Origin: JAPPLB01 sp965204095
GTDB taxonomy: Bacteria > Acidobacteriota > Terriglobia > Bryobacterales > UBA6623
Length of the DNA: 64,000 bases
Assembly (NCBI GenBank): GCA_965204095.1
Contig: OZ241991.1
Span: 2,170,001 to 2,234,000 of the forward strand
Direction: 5' to 3'
Shown here: in pieces, positions 37,388 through 46,568 of the stretch
How the letters are laid out: the number at the start of each line of letters is the position of its first letter
Position numbering within the stretch: position 1 is the stretch's first letter
Notes under the pieces: generated by a model
Databases searched by the model: none
Told to the model about the DNA's origin: nothing
The model's input: only the letters and a program-made list of their open reading frames with translations
Made by a program: the position numbers and the translations under genes

Positions 37388-38616
37388 GCCTTTCTCTGAA
37401 AGAAGTCCTCGCCGCCCTTCCCAAGCGCCTCCAAAAAGTCTTTGAGGATGGGACCGTCACCGAGCTGATGATCAACTCTCCTGACTCGGTTTGGTTCGAG
37501 AAGGACGGCTGCCTCTACCCCGTCTACACCGACAAGACGCCCAAGGCCGAAGCGCTCACCGAGCGCATGCTCGATGCCACCGTCAAGCGCATCGCGCGGC
37601 CGCTAGGATTCGACGCCGACAAGAAATCCCCGATCGTCGATGCCCGCCTTCCCGATGGCTCCCGAGTCGCCATCGCCTGCCCGCCCATCACCGAGAGCTT
37701 CGCTCTCTCGATCCGGCGCTTCGGCAGCCGGCCCTGGACGGCCGCCAAACTCGTTGACTCCGGCTCCCTGCCGGCTGAAGTCCTTTCCCTCATCGCCAAA
37801 GCCTTGAACCAGCGCGAGAACATCATCATTTCCGGTGGCACCGGTACCGGCAAGACCACCATGCTCAGCGCCCTCGCTTCTCTCATCAACGAGGAAGAAC
37901 GCATCGTCGCCATCGAGGACACCCGCGAGCTGCAGATCCCCGCTCCAAACTGCCTTCGCCTGGAAGCTCGCGGCGCCAACGTCACCATCCGCAATCTCGT
38001 GCGCCATGCGCTGCGCCACCGTCCGGACCGTCTTATCGTCGGCGAGGTTCGCGGCGAGGAAGCTCAAGACCTCATCGAAGCCCTCAACACCGGCCACGGC
38101 GGTTCGATCTCCACCGTCCACGCCAACTCCGCGCGCGCCGCTCTCACGAGGCTCGCCACCTGCGCCCTGCAGTCCAAATCGGCGCCGCCTTGGGACGTGA
38201 TCTGCGAACACGTCGCGCTGGCCGTGCAATACGTCATCCATTTGCAGCGATCGCTCGACGGGCGCCGTGGGGTGCGCCAGGTTCTCCAGGTCAGCAGCTA
38301 CAACCGCAACGAACAGGACTACAACTGCTCCACCGTTTGGGAAGCTCCACCGGTGATCGCCAACGGCGACGGCGGCAACCTGGCCGACCGCATCCACGCC
38401 ATGAGCTCCCTCCCGGCCGAGCGCCGCTGCTCTCGCTGCTCGCAGCCGCTCACCGACGACACCAAAAGTAAACAATCCGATTTGTGCAAGTCCTGCCGGC
38501 GCAAAGATCAGAACCATCGCGCCTACCTTCGCCGCAAGAACAAGAAGCGTCAGAACTCTACCGATCAAGACGACACAGATAGCGTTTCTCGAGAACGCGC
38601 CAAGCCGCGTTCCTGA
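37384..38616 (+). CDS. VirB11/TrbB-type ATPase with C-terminal zinc finger
   Basis: Residues 1-320 are a standard VirB11 hexameric ATPase: Walker A ISGGTGTGKTTMLSAL at about 150, Asp box VAIEDTRELQ, Walker B-like DRLIVGEVRGEEAQD, and His box LNTGHGGSISTVHANS. The last 70 residues are extra: a zinc ribbon RRCSRCSQPL...LCKSCRRK followed by a basic tail. VirB11 proteins are usually about 320-350 residues. The tail may bind nucleic acid or tune coupling to the VirD4-like neighbour. Confidence 0.9.
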   Translation: MSLSLKEVLAALPKRLQKVFEDGTVTELMINSPDSVWFEKDGCLYPVYTDKTPKAEALTERMLDATVKRIARPLGFDADKKSPIVDARLPDGSRVAIACPPITESFALSIRRFGSRPWTAAKLVDSGSLPAEVLSLIAKALNQRENIIISGGTGTGKTTMLSALASLINEEERIVAIEDTRELQIPAPNCLRLEARGANVTIRNLVRHALRHRPDRLIVGEVRGEEAQDLIEALNTGHGGSISTVHANSARAALTRLATCALQSKSAPPWDVICEHVALAVQYVIHLQRSLDGRRGVRQVLQVSSYNRNEQDYNCSTVWEAPPVIANGDGGNLADRIHAMSSLPAERRCSRCSQPLTDDTKSKQSDLCKSCRRKDQNHRAYLRRKNKKRQNSTDQDDTDSVSRERAKPRS

Positions 38617-39017
38617 GTCACCCGTTCCCAACGAGAGCGGAGAGGCCGCAAGCGGCAGCCCTCTCCGGTTTCGTCGCGCCATCGGCGCGCCGAGAAGTCT
38701 GAAGGCGGCCCTGCGGCCCGCTTTTCTCCCACACGCTACATCTTTGTTGGGCGCCGCCCGAGGCTGCCGCGCTGGTTGCTCGCGTTCGAGGCCGCGGCTC
38801 GAGGCGCACTCGTCGATCGAGAGGCGTGCGCCAAGTCGAAGCACTCTGGCTTCGATTCCCGGGCCGGAGCGATTCTCGTCGAAAATGCTTGTCGAGATCC
38901 TCGCGGCGTTTTTTTGACGCCTCAAGGAGCGCCGGCGCGGCTGATCCCCGGGCGTAAGTGCTGCCCGGTCGCGTCGACGGCTTGCGCGGCCACCGCTCGC
39001 GCGCGATCGCTTCGCCG
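38617..39017. terminator. 400-base noncoding stretch with terminator-like hairpins
   Basis: Just after the VirB11 gene a hairpin pairs GGAGAGG (38639-38645) with CCTCTCC (38660-38666). A second GC-rich hairpin around 38704-38721 is followed by TTTTCT, and GGCG-TTTTTTTGA-CGCC lies near 38907-38923. These fit bidirectional termination between convergent genes. No gene is supported. Confidence 0.5.
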
Positions 39018-40106
39018 TCAGGGTAGATCGAGGAAGCCGCACTCAAAGGCGGCCGGAGGGGGAAAACTGCGCTTCAGCAGCGGAGAAGGAACCAGCAGGT
39101 ATTTGCCCACCGATACCCACTCGTTGCGCGGCGCACGGCACATCCCCGGCCATCTCTCGCCCGTCGAAGCGGAGCCGAGCCAGCTCTGTTCCTTCAAGTA
39201 GCGTTCGAGGACGATCTTCTCGAAGTAGCGGTAACGATGCGGAGCGTACTGTTCGAGCTCGTCATGGGTCATGAATTGAAGTGAAGGATGATCCTTTCGC
39301 CACTCCCGAACCAGATCATTCGGCCAGTAGTACATTTGCGAGAACCATGCCAGGGTTTCCGCTCCGCGACGCCATCCCGTCAGGTTGTAACCATCCGCCT
39401 CTCCCAGCGGTATGCCCAGGCTGTCCATGCGGATGCGGTCCGCGTCGTAGGCCCGCAGCCAGTTTTCATGCAATACGTAACCATTTACCTCGCGATTCTC
39501 CCGCAGACACACTGTTCGAAGTCGATGATCGTACACGTGTGTCAGATCATGGAGGAAAATTGACGTTTCCCTAAACGGTTCCCATCCGTGACGACCGTTC
39601 ACCCACACAATCTCATCATTAGCAGCGCCAGCCGCACCAGGTAAGCCCGGTATCTCTCCCTCGCGCTTGACATAGAGAGCGCCGGCTACAGAAGGCATGT
39701 AGCGCAGCATCGTGTCCTCAATCCCCGCAGGCCACTTCGCCCCGAGAGCCGTGCGGGCCCCGGATGCGCGTTCCACTTCACGCGGCTCCAGGGGCTCGCA
39801 CTCCTGATCCCCTTCGGCGCACTCGGGAGGATCGAAGCGCAGTCGAGCCGGCGAGGCCAGGCCGAGTAACCGGAAACGGCCGTCCGGATCGCTACGGACC
39901 GGATCCGGACAGTCCCCGCCACAATCAATCACGCTCACCGTCACCCCCTCAAGAGGAATGATGGGAAACTCGCCAGGACGCAACAGATACCAGTTCTCGT
40001 CGAGTTGCGCCGCGTCGATCGGTCCTACCTGGCCCGTAAAGTCTTCAGCCCGCAGAGGCATGACAACGAATGCCAGCAGGAGCAGAATCCAGGCGCATCG
40101 AGGCAT
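39018..40106 (-). CDS. Secreted protein with HDLTH motif and Cys-rich carboxypeptidase-regulatory-like domain
   Basis: The ATG at 40106 begins a clear signal peptide (AWILLLLAFVVMPLRAED). Residues about 40-115 resemble a small beta-sandwich (VTVSVIDCGGDCPDPVRSD, DGRFRLLGLASP) with paired cysteines. The middle contains IFLHDLTHVYDHRLR, similar to a zinc-peptidase site but with Asp for Glu, so activity is uncertain. It is the only minus-strand gene in the plasmid-like part and so probably a cargo gene with its own promoter. Confidence 0.6.
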   Translation of the reverse strand: MPRCAWILLLLAFVVMPLRAEDFTGQVGPIDAAQLDENWYLLRPGEFPIIPLEGVTVSVIDCGGDCPDPVRSDPDGRFRLLGLASPARLRFDPPECAEGDQECEPLEPREVERASGARTALGAKWPAGIEDTMLRYMPSVAGALYVKREGEIPGLPGAAGAANDEIVWVNGRHGWEPFRETSIFLHDLTHVYDHRLRTVCLRENREVNGYVLHENWLRAYDADRIRMDSLGIPLGEADGYNLTGWRRGAETLAWFSQMYYWPNDLVREWRKDHPSLQFMTHDELEQYAPHRYRYFEKIVLERYLKEQSWLGSASTGERWPGMCRAPRNEWVSVGKYLLVPSPLLKRSFPPPAAFECGFLDLP

Positions 40107-40217
40107 ATCTATTTGACGTGCGGGCGCTTCCCGGCGTTGCCGAAACCGGCCCTTTCCGGTCCTCAAAACTACCACAACAGGCTTGCCGGATTTTCGATTC
40201 GGTGGGACCATTTCCCC

Positions 40218-41606
40218 ATGACCTGCTTATGGAACATCACTCGAATTGTGGTTGTGTTGCTGACCCTGGCGGCCATCGCGGTCGGCGCTGTCCCCGCCGG
40301 CTGGATCGCCCTTCGCTATGAACCGCCCAGCGGAGGGCAAAAGGGCTATTGGGTCATCGTCAAGGAGCCGCAGGCCGGCCTGGCCGCCTGGTGGAGCGAC
40401 GCCGAGCTTGCCAGGATCGTGGCGAACGATCCCGACTATGTCAAACACCTGGAAACCTCCTGGAGCCCCGAAGGCCATCCGGCGGCCGATGCCGCCGAAG
40501 CCGTTCTCCTGGCCGAGGAGCTGGCCCGCTATTGGGACGGCGACCTGCCCCAGGCGAACTATTGGGCGCATGGGGCGCTGACCCGGCGCGGCTCGACGCC
40601 GCAGGCCTTCCGCTGGGCACAGGACGGGCTGGCGCAGCGGACCCAACTGGAGGCCGCCGGCGAGCGGCCCAAGACGGCCGTGGCGGCGGTCGATCCCGAT
40701 CCCGTCGATTCCCGCTGGAGCAACCGCGACGACATTGTGAGCTCCGGCCAGGGCTGGGGATCTCACCTTTTGACCCCGACGCTCGACCACGTTCACCAGG
40801 CCGAGCGGAACAAGGCGCAGCAGCGGCACCACCCCAACCACCCGCCTGCCGGCGAAATCCGCAAGGCCACGGAGGCGACCGTGGCCGGCTGCCGCACGGC
40901 AAGCCTGCTGGCAGAGCAAGCCGTGTTCGAGAACTACGTCCGGGCGTGGGGCGGACTCGCGGCCAAGAGCATAACCTACGGGTTGCCGGCGAACTGTGTT
41001 GTGAACCCCGGACCGCTCGCCCTGGCGCCGCCTCCACCGCCGCCGCCTGCGCCAGTCACGCCCCCGCCGCCGCCCAAGCCGGTGTCGCCACCACCGCCGC
41101 CGCCCAAGCCGGTGACTCCACCTCCGCCCCCAGGCAACCCCAAACCTGGATGCACCATTTCATGGCTATGCGGTTCCGATCCCGACACCACCAACCCGGG
41201 CAACCCTGGCGGCTCGAATCCGGGCAACGGAGGCGATGGCGCGGACCCGGGTAATGGCAATGTAGGCGATGGAGGCGGCAACCCTCCGCCTGATGACTAC
41301 GAGGCTTGCGACGGCTCGACGCACAGTACCCAGGCTGCCGCCGACGCTGTAGATTGTTCACCAACACCAACTTTATTTTTTGAGGACTGCCATGGGAATC
41401 AGCACGACACCCAGTCTGCCGCCGATGCCGTGAGCTGCGCTACCACCTACACCGCTTGCGACGGCAGCACGCATTCAACCCAGGCGGCAGCCGATGCCGT
41501 GGACTGCTCACAGCAGTTCCAGGAACAGATCCTCCACGACCTGACTTGCGAAGGCACCGTCGATCAAACCACGGGGCAGTGCGACGATCTGACCTACACG
41601 CCCTAG
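40218..41606 (+). CDS. Secreted proline-rich protein with Cys-flanked C-terminal repeats
   Basis: The 462-residue protein starts with a signal or anchor helix (ITRIVVVLLTLAAIAVGAV). Residues about 20-260 are a helical domain of no known family. A polyproline/KP stretch (about 270-310) and an Asn-Gly-Pro-rich linker follow. Three repeats of ACDGSTHSTQAAADAVDC type (DNA about 41298-41357, 41380-41439 and 41449-41508) close the protein. It lies between VirB11 and VirB9 genes, suggesting a surface adhesin or mating-contact protein. Confidence 0.65.
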   Translation: MTCLWNITRIVVVLLTLAAIAVGAVPAGWIALRYEPPSGGQKGYWVIVKEPQAGLAAWWSDAELARIVANDPDYVKHLETSWSPEGHPAADAAEAVLLAEELARYWDGDLPQANYWAHGALTRRGSTPQAFRWAQDGLAQRTQLEAAGERPKTAVAAVDPDPVDSRWSNRDDIVSSGQGWGSHLLTPTLDHVHQAERNKAQQRHHPNHPPAGEIRKATEATVAGCRTASLLAEQAVFENYVRAWGGLAAKSITYGLPANCVVNPGPLALAPPPPPPPAPVTPPPPPKPVSPPPPPPKPVTPPPPPGNPKPGCTISWLCGSDPDTTNPGNPGGSNPGNGGDGADPGNGNVGDGGGNPPPDDYEACDGSTHSTQAAADAVDCSPTPTLFFEDCHGNQHDTQSAADAVSCATTYTACDGSTHSTQAAADAVDCSQQFQEQILHDLTCEGTVDQTTGQCDDLTYTP

Positions 41607-41620
41607 TGCGGAGAATCTCC

Positions 41621-42595
41621 ATGACATCCACCTTGAGACGCTTCGCTCTTCTGAGCTTTTCTCTATTCCTGCCGGCGGCCTCTTCGGAGGCCGCCAAGCG
41701 CATCCACCTCGAGGATCTGCTCGAGGACATTCCCATCCAGGCCCGGGTGCGGCACACCACCGTGATCGTGCTGCCGCCTTCGGAGAACATCCTCGACTAC
41801 GTCGCCGGCGACACCACTACCTGGGCCGTCACCGGCTCCGCCAACGTCGCCTACCTCAAACCCGGCGAGAAGGCCGCCACCACCAACATCGTGCTGGTCT
41901 GCCAGTCCGGCAACATCTACAGCTTCAAGGTTTCCGAGAACGAAGAGGCCGAGCCCGATCTGGTCGTCTACATCGACTACGCTGCCGCCATGATCGAAGA
42001 GGAATCCCCCGGCGGCGGCAAGCCGGTCCTCCATGAACCGAAGTACGTTTCCCGGATGGACGTTGCGGTCTATCAGGAAGCCGCCCAGCAGGCCGAGGAG
42101 AACGCCCGGGCCGCCTGGAAACGCGCCGAACAGCAGATGCAATCGGCCATCGACCGCTTCCGGTCCACCTACCCCACCCTGATCCGCTTCGAGTACCGCC
42201 TCGACAAGAAGGCTTCCAACCCGCCCTTCGAGATTGCCGGCATGTGGCATGACGGCCGCTTCACCTACGTTCGCTCTCACGCGGCGGAGGCGCCGGCGCT
42301 GTACGAGAACCGCGACGGCAAGCCGTCGCTGGTCAACTACGAGCTGCAGCCCGACGGGCTCTACATCATCAACCGCGTCGTCGAGGACGGCCACTTCCAG
42401 ATCGGCAAGCATCGCGCGAAGTGGTGGCGCGAGCGGCAGCCTCCGCAGCCCGATCCGCAGCTGGTCCGAGGCCGCATCAGCCTTGCCACCCCCAAGGCCG
42501 CGCCCGCGCCCAAGACGACCACCGCGCCCGAACCATCGGCCGCTTCCAAGGTGACGGATGAAACTTCCCAACCTGCTACCGAACTGGATCAGTAA
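41621..42595 (+). CDS. VirB9/TrbG-type core-complex protein
   Basis: The 324-residue protein has a signal peptide (LLSFSLFLPAASSEAA) and the VirB9 beta-domain architecture: WAVTGSANVAYLKPGEKAAT, TNIVLVCQSGNIYSFKV, IRFEYRLDKKASNPPFEIAG and FTYVRSHAAEAPALYE. VirB9 forms the outer-membrane core ring with VirB10. The gene overlaps the next one by 38 bases. Confidence 0.85.
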   Translation: MTSTLRRFALLSFSLFLPAASSEAAKRIHLEDLLEDIPIQARVRHTTVIVLPPSENILDYVAGDTTTWAVTGSANVAYLKPGEKAATTNIVLVCQSGNIYSFKVSENEEAEPDLVVYIDYAAAMIEEESPGGGKPVLHEPKYVSRMDVAVYQEAAQQAEENARAAWKRAEQQMQSAIDRFRSTYPTLIRFEYRLDKKASNPPFEIAGMWHDGRFTYVRSHAAEAPALYENRDGKPSLVNYELQPDGLYIINRVVEDGHFQIGKHRAKWWRERQPPQPDPQLVRGRISLATPKAAPAPKTTTAPEPSAASKVTDETSQPATELDQ

Positions 42596-43817
42596 CCGCA
42601 TCTCTGATCCGGAGGGAACCGCTCCCAAGGGCCTCCTGTTCAAGTCCGGTGTCGTCTTGATGGCGGTCCTGATGATGGTGGTGATCCTTCTCGCCCCCGG
42701 CGAGGAAACCACCAACGGTCCGGCGGCCGCAGCCCCGGAGCTGCCCCCTCCGGCCGGTCCGGCCGCGGTTACGAAAGGCGATCAGCAGATCCAGTCAGCT
42801 GCTGATCGCCGCGCCGCCGAACAGTCACGCGCTGAACGCCGCAAACGCGAAGCCGCCGACCGTGCCCGCCAGTTCGAAGAACGCTGGCTTCGCGAACAGG
42901 CCGAGCTCGAAGCCGAAGCCGCCGAGAACCGCAAGGCCATTGCAGCCTCGCGGCAGGCGGACCTTTCCGCCGAGGAGGAGCTGCAGCAGAATCTCCGCCT
43001 GCAGCAGATCCAACGCAAGGACGACAGCTTGCGTTCTTCGCCGGTCGCGCTCAGCTATCGCAACCCCGAACCACAGCCTGAACCTCCGCAAGTCGATCCC
43101 GAACCCACACCGGCCGCCCCCGCCGCGCCGCAGCAGCCCCCGCCCGCGTCATCGTCACCGCCCCCCGCGCCTGCGGAAACGCCGCCTACGCGCGCCGAGC
43201 AGGCGCTGGAGGAAAGCGGACTCGTCGTTGCCTCGCGGCAACCCGGTTCCGCACACGGCTGGGAACGCATCCAGGGAGGACAGTTCATCGAAGCGGTCCT
43301 CGTGACGCAGATTCGCGGCGACGCGCCCGGCCCGGCCATCGCCCGCGTTTCCACTCCCTTCTGGTCGCGCGACCGGCAGCGCATCCTCATCCCTCGCGGC
43401 GCCCGCTTCATCGGCCGCGTGCAAGCCGTCCAGAACTGGGAGCAGGCCCGGCTCAGCGTCACCTTCGACCGGCTGATCTTCAACAACTACAATCTCCGCC
43501 TGCCTTTCGCCGGACTCTCCCAGGCCGGCGAAGCCGGTCTCAAAGACCAGGTCAAACGCCACTACCTCGCCACCTTCGGCGCTGCCGGCGCCGTGGGCGT
43601 CATCGCCGGCCTGACGCTTCGCAACACGCAGAGCATCGGTTTCAACGTCCCCGCCGGTCAAGCGGCCCGCATGGAGGCCGGCCGCTCGCTGGGCGAGTCC
43701 GCCAGCGCCATCATGAGCCAGTATCTCAACCGCCTGCCCTCCATCACCATCCGGGCAGGCCACCGCATCCGCATCTATTTCGTTTCCGATCTTCTCGTTC
43801 CCAGGAGTCCCTCATGA
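42558..43817 (+). CDS. VirB10/TrbI-type core-complex protein
   Basis: The 419-residue protein has one N-terminal membrane helix (about residues 28-48), a long charged coiled-coil region (about 75-155), a proline-rich span (about 165-215) across the periplasm, and the conserved beta-barrel domain (GGQFIEAVLVTQIRGDAPGP, ILIPRGARFIGRV, FDRLIFNNYNLRLPF). It ends VRIYFV-like. VirB10 links the inner and outer membranes and senses ATPase activity. Its stop overlaps the next start. Confidence 0.9.
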   Translation: MKLPNLLPNWISNRISDPEGTAPKGLLFKSGVVLMAVLMMVVILLAPGEETTNGPAAAAPELPPPAGPAAVTKGDQQIQSAADRRAAEQSRAERRKREAADRARQFEERWLREQAELEAEAAENRKAIAASRQADLSAEEELQQNLRLQQIQRKDDSLRSSPVALSYRNPEPQPEPPQVDPEPTPAAPAAPQQPPPASSSPPPAPAETPPTRAEQALEESGLVVASRQPGSAHGWERIQGGQFIEAVLVTQIRGDAPGPAIARVSTPFWSRDRQRILIPRGARFIGRVQAVQNWEQARLSVTFDRLIFNNYNLRLPFAGLSQAGEAGLKDQVKRHYLATFGAAGAVGVIAGLTLRNTQSIGFNVPAGQAARMEAGRSLGESASAIMSQYLNRLPSITIRAGHRIRIYFVSDLLVPRSPS

Positions 43818-44734
43818 ACCCCACGAATACCGCTCTTTCGCCCCATCCGCACGAAAACCGTCCCGATCCCGGAAAAAAGCCGCGTTCAGAAGCCGCAGGA
43901 GCGGCGAACGCCAAGGCCCCGGACCCCCGGCGCCCCCCTCGCAGGCGCAGGCGCTTGAGCCTGCTCATCGTCATGGCTCTGATGCTGATGGGAGTCGGAC
44001 AGGCCGCCTGGCCCGTCATCGACATCTCGGCCGTCGCGCAGTTGATCCAGACCGTGCAGTTGGCGACCGACACTCTCACTGAAATGACCACCGCCAAGGA
44101 AGCCCTGCTCGGCCAGGTCGCCACCTTCACCGGCGTATGGGACGACCTCACCGGCGAAGCCTACCAGCTCGGCGAGAACGCCAGCTCGCTGGTCACCGAC
44201 TTCAGCCTCACGCAAATCGAAACGCAACTCAACGATCGCAGGACCAACGAGCAAAACGCCTGGCCCACGTTATTGAACGTGCAGGACGCCTACGCCGGAG
44301 AAGACGCCACGGTGATTCAACAGGTGCTCGATGAGCACCAGGCCGCCACCGCCAAGCGCGAGGCGTCGAGGAACGCCTGGTACGACTCGCAGATCGTCAT
44401 TGCCGAAGCCGGCGAGTTTCTCAGCCGCATCGAAGCCACCGCATCCACGCAGAACACCGAGACCGCCCAGGGGCTCGGCGCGCAGCTTGACCGCCAGATC
44501 GCGGTGGCTTCCTCCACCCGCGACATTGCCGCGCGTCAGCTCGAAGTGGCCCTCTCGGCCGAACAGCGCGCGGTCCGGCTCGATCATGAGCGCTCGATGC
44601 TCGAAGCGCAGCTGCGTCAGCAGGGACTTCAGATACGGACCGAAACGCAAGACGCTCTCGCCGACTACGAAGCCGACTTCGACGCCGCCGCTTTCGATCA
44701 AACGCTCTACACCCCTGTCATTTCCGCGAACTGA
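43814..44734 (+). CDS. VirB5/TrbJ-like periplasmic transfer protein
   Basis: The 306-residue protein begins with about 50 Pro/Arg-rich residues, then a hydrophobic export signal (LSLLIVMALMLMGVGQAAWP). The mature part is almost wholly helical (VAQLIQTVQLATDTLTEM onward), as in TrbJ, which decorates the pilus. The ATG near 43973 could be the true start, as the long N-terminal tail is unusual. Its position between VirB10 and VirB6 supports the call. Confidence 0.75.
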   Translation: MNPTNTALSPHPHENRPDPGKKPRSEAAGAANAKAPDPRRPPRRRRRLSLLIVMALMLMGVGQAAWPVIDISAVAQLIQTVQLATDTLTEMTTAKEALLGQVATFTGVWDDLTGEAYQLGENASSLVTDFSLTQIETQLNDRRTNEQNAWPTLLNVQDAYAGEDATVIQQVLDEHQAATAKREASRNAWYDSQIVIAEAGEFLSRIEATASTQNTETAQGLGAQLDRQIAVASSTRDIAARQLEVALSAEQRAVRLDHERSMLEAQLRQQGLQIRTETQDALADYEADFDAAAFDQTLYTPVISAN

Positions 44735-44760
44735 CGCAACCCCCGCTGTCACGCTGATCC

Positions 44761-45780
44761 ATGCTCGCCATCACGCCCCCCGCCATCGACAACCCCGACG
44801 ACTTCAAGATCGTCCTCGACGATCTGACCCGCGAGCTCATGCAAACCGCCGGCAGCTCCCTGCTCGACGCCGGCAACGCCCTCTGGATGGGGCTCTCCCT
44901 CATCATCATTTCCTGGACCGGCCTGCGCATCGCCTTCTCCGGTGAAGGCTGGAACGCTTGGGAAATCATCCAGATGATCATCTTCCTCTCGATCCCGAGA
45001 GGAATGCTGGAGTTCTACGACTCCCCGATGCCCGGGGTTGGCCTGTCCTTCCCTCAGATCATCGTCGAGCAGGGTTCCTGGCTCAACGGCATCATCGTCG
45101 CCGACACCGGCAGCGCCGCATGGCACTGGTTGCGCGAGTATCTCACCGATGTCTGGAACACGGTATTCGACAACGCCACCAAATACTACGGGCTGGGACT
45201 TGTAACCAGCGTCATGAGCGGCGGCCGGCAGTTGATGTTCCTGTTCGCCATCTCGGCAACCGCCCTTCTCACCCTGATCACCGTCCTCGTCGGCTACAGT
45301 TTCGTCATCTTCTCCCAGCTCGCCATCTCGCTGATCACTCTGCTCGGTCCGCTGTTCATTCCCTGGCTCGTGCTCCCCTACATGAGCTTCCTTTTCTGGA
45401 GCTGGTTCCGGATGCTGATCACCTACTCCCTCTACGCCGCCATCGCCGCCGGCGTGTTCCGCATCACCATCCAGCTCATCATGGCCGTGGGAACCGCTTA
45501 TCAGGAACGCGCCAACGTGGACTCCATTGCCGCCGCCTTGCAGCAGCTCACGTCGCTCACCGGCACCGGCATCACCGAGTTCATCGTCTGGTCGATCACC
45601 TTCATCCTGGCGCTTCTCACCGCTTTGCTGGCCACCTTCAAAATCCCCGAACTCGCCGGCGGCCTGGTCACCGGAACCGCGCCTGGCGGCGGCCTTGCCG
45701 GAAGCGCGATGGGCATGGCCGGCGCCGTCAAGGGCGGAGCCATCACCGCCAAAGCCGTCAGCAAGGCATCAGGAGGCTAA
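44761..45780 (+). CDS. VirB6/TrbL-type polytopic channel protein
   Basis: The 339-residue protein has at least six membrane segments from residue 45 to about 300 (LWMGLSLIIISWTGLRIAF, LMFLFAISATALLTLITVL, LITLLGPLFIPWLVLPYMSF) and a Gly/Ala-rich tail. The tryptophan-rich middle typical of VirB6 is present. It forms part of the inner-membrane channel. Confidence 0.85.
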   Translation: MLAITPPAIDNPDDFKIVLDDLTRELMQTAGSSLLDAGNALWMGLSLIIISWTGLRIAFSGEGWNAWEIIQMIIFLSIPRGMLEFYDSPMPGVGLSFPQIIVEQGSWLNGIIVADTGSAAWHWLREYLTDVWNTVFDNATKYYGLGLVTSVMSGGRQLMFLFAISATALLTLITVLVGYSFVIFSQLAISLITLLGPLFIPWLVLPYMSFLFWSWFRMLITYSLYAAIAAGVFRITIQLIMAVGTAYQERANVDSIAAALQQLTSLTGTGITEFIVWSITFILALLTALLATFKIPELAGGLVTGTAPGGGLAGSAMGMAGAVKGGAITAKAVSKASGG

Positions 45781-45786
45781 CTCTTC

Positions 45787-46434
45787 ATGAACCAGAAGAA
45801 CGTCCGCGAATTTGCCGAGGCTTGGGGAGCCCACGCTTCCGCCGCCCGCACCCTGCGCTGGATCACCGCGGCGCTGATCCTGATGCTGCTCATCACCTCG
45901 ATCGGCTGGCTGCGCAGCGCTTCGCGCGAACCGCAGCCGCTCTTCGTTCGCGTCGACGAGCTCGGCCGCGCCGAAGTCGTCAACTACGAAGCCCTCGAGT
46001 TCGACAAGAACCCCACTTCGCCCGTCACCAAGTTCTTCCTGGCCCGCTTCCTGCGCGACCACTACGAGCGCCGCCAGGGCGGCGTTCGCGAAGCCTGGAC
46101 CCGCAGCCTCTATTTCCTCACCCAGGAGCTGGCGCAGTCCGCCAGCTCCCGCGACGCCGAGAACATCGCCGCCGTCATTGCCGGCCAGTCCGCTGAAATC
46201 GTCATGCAGGACTTGACTCTGCGCATTACGCCGTCCGAGCAGCCGCCCTTCACCGCCGTCGCCACCTACACCCTCATCTACCAGCGTCGCGGAACGGAAT
46301 TGGGGCGCGAACTGTGGAGCGCCGAGATCCGCTTCCACTTCCTCGACGGCGTTCCTTCCGAGTACGTTCTGGTCAATCCCATCGGACTGAGCGTCTCCTA
46401 CCTGCGCGCCGATCGCGCCGTCAGCGAATCGTGA
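45787..46434 (+). CDS. VirB8/TrbF-type transfer protein
   Basis: The 215-residue protein has a short cytoplasmic tail, one membrane helix (ITAALILMLLITSIGWL) and a periplasmic NTF2-like domain with FVRVDELGRAEVV and ATYTLIYQRRGTELGRELWS. VirB8 is the assembly nucleus of the inner-membrane complex. The next small gene overlaps its stop (GTGA). Confidence 0.85.
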   Translation: MNQKNVREFAEAWGAHASAARTLRWITAALILMLLITSIGWLRSASREPQPLFVRVDELGRAEVVNYEALEFDKNPTSPVTKFFLARFLRDHYERRQGGVREAWTRSLYFLTQELAQSASSRDAENIAAVIAGQSAEIVMQDLTLRITPSEQPPFTAVATYTLIYQRRGTELGRELWSAEIRFHFLDGVPSEYVLVNPIGLSVSYLRADRAVSES

Positions 46435-46562
46435 CCAACGAACCTCGCCTTCAGCGCGTCTTGCGTTTCCTCGTCGAGCTGTCGCTCATCCTCGCCGTCG
46501 CCGCCGCTTTCGGCTTGCTGATCTTTCACGCGTCCAGCTCCCGAATCGTAGGGATTGAATAA
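46431..46562 (+). CDS. Small single-helix membrane protein (43 aa)
   Basis: The GTG at 46431 overlaps the VirB8-like stop. The product has one membrane helix (FLVELSLILAVAAAFGLLIF). No family is recognised, but the coupled position at the end of the secretion operon suggests a minor channel component. Confidence 0.55.
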   Translation: MTNEPRLQRVLRFLVELSLILAVAAAFGLLIFHASSSRIVGIE

Positions 46563-46568
46563 AGCGCC

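Noticed and set aside
37603..39042. Long minus-strand open frame opposite the VirB11 gene
   Set aside because: It overlaps conserved Walker motifs of the opposite strand and is Arg/Ala-rich as expected of a shadow.
38618..39046. Minus-strand frame of 142 codons in the region after the VirB11 gene
   Set aside because: It runs through several strong hairpins, has no ribosome binding site and no recognisable sequence.
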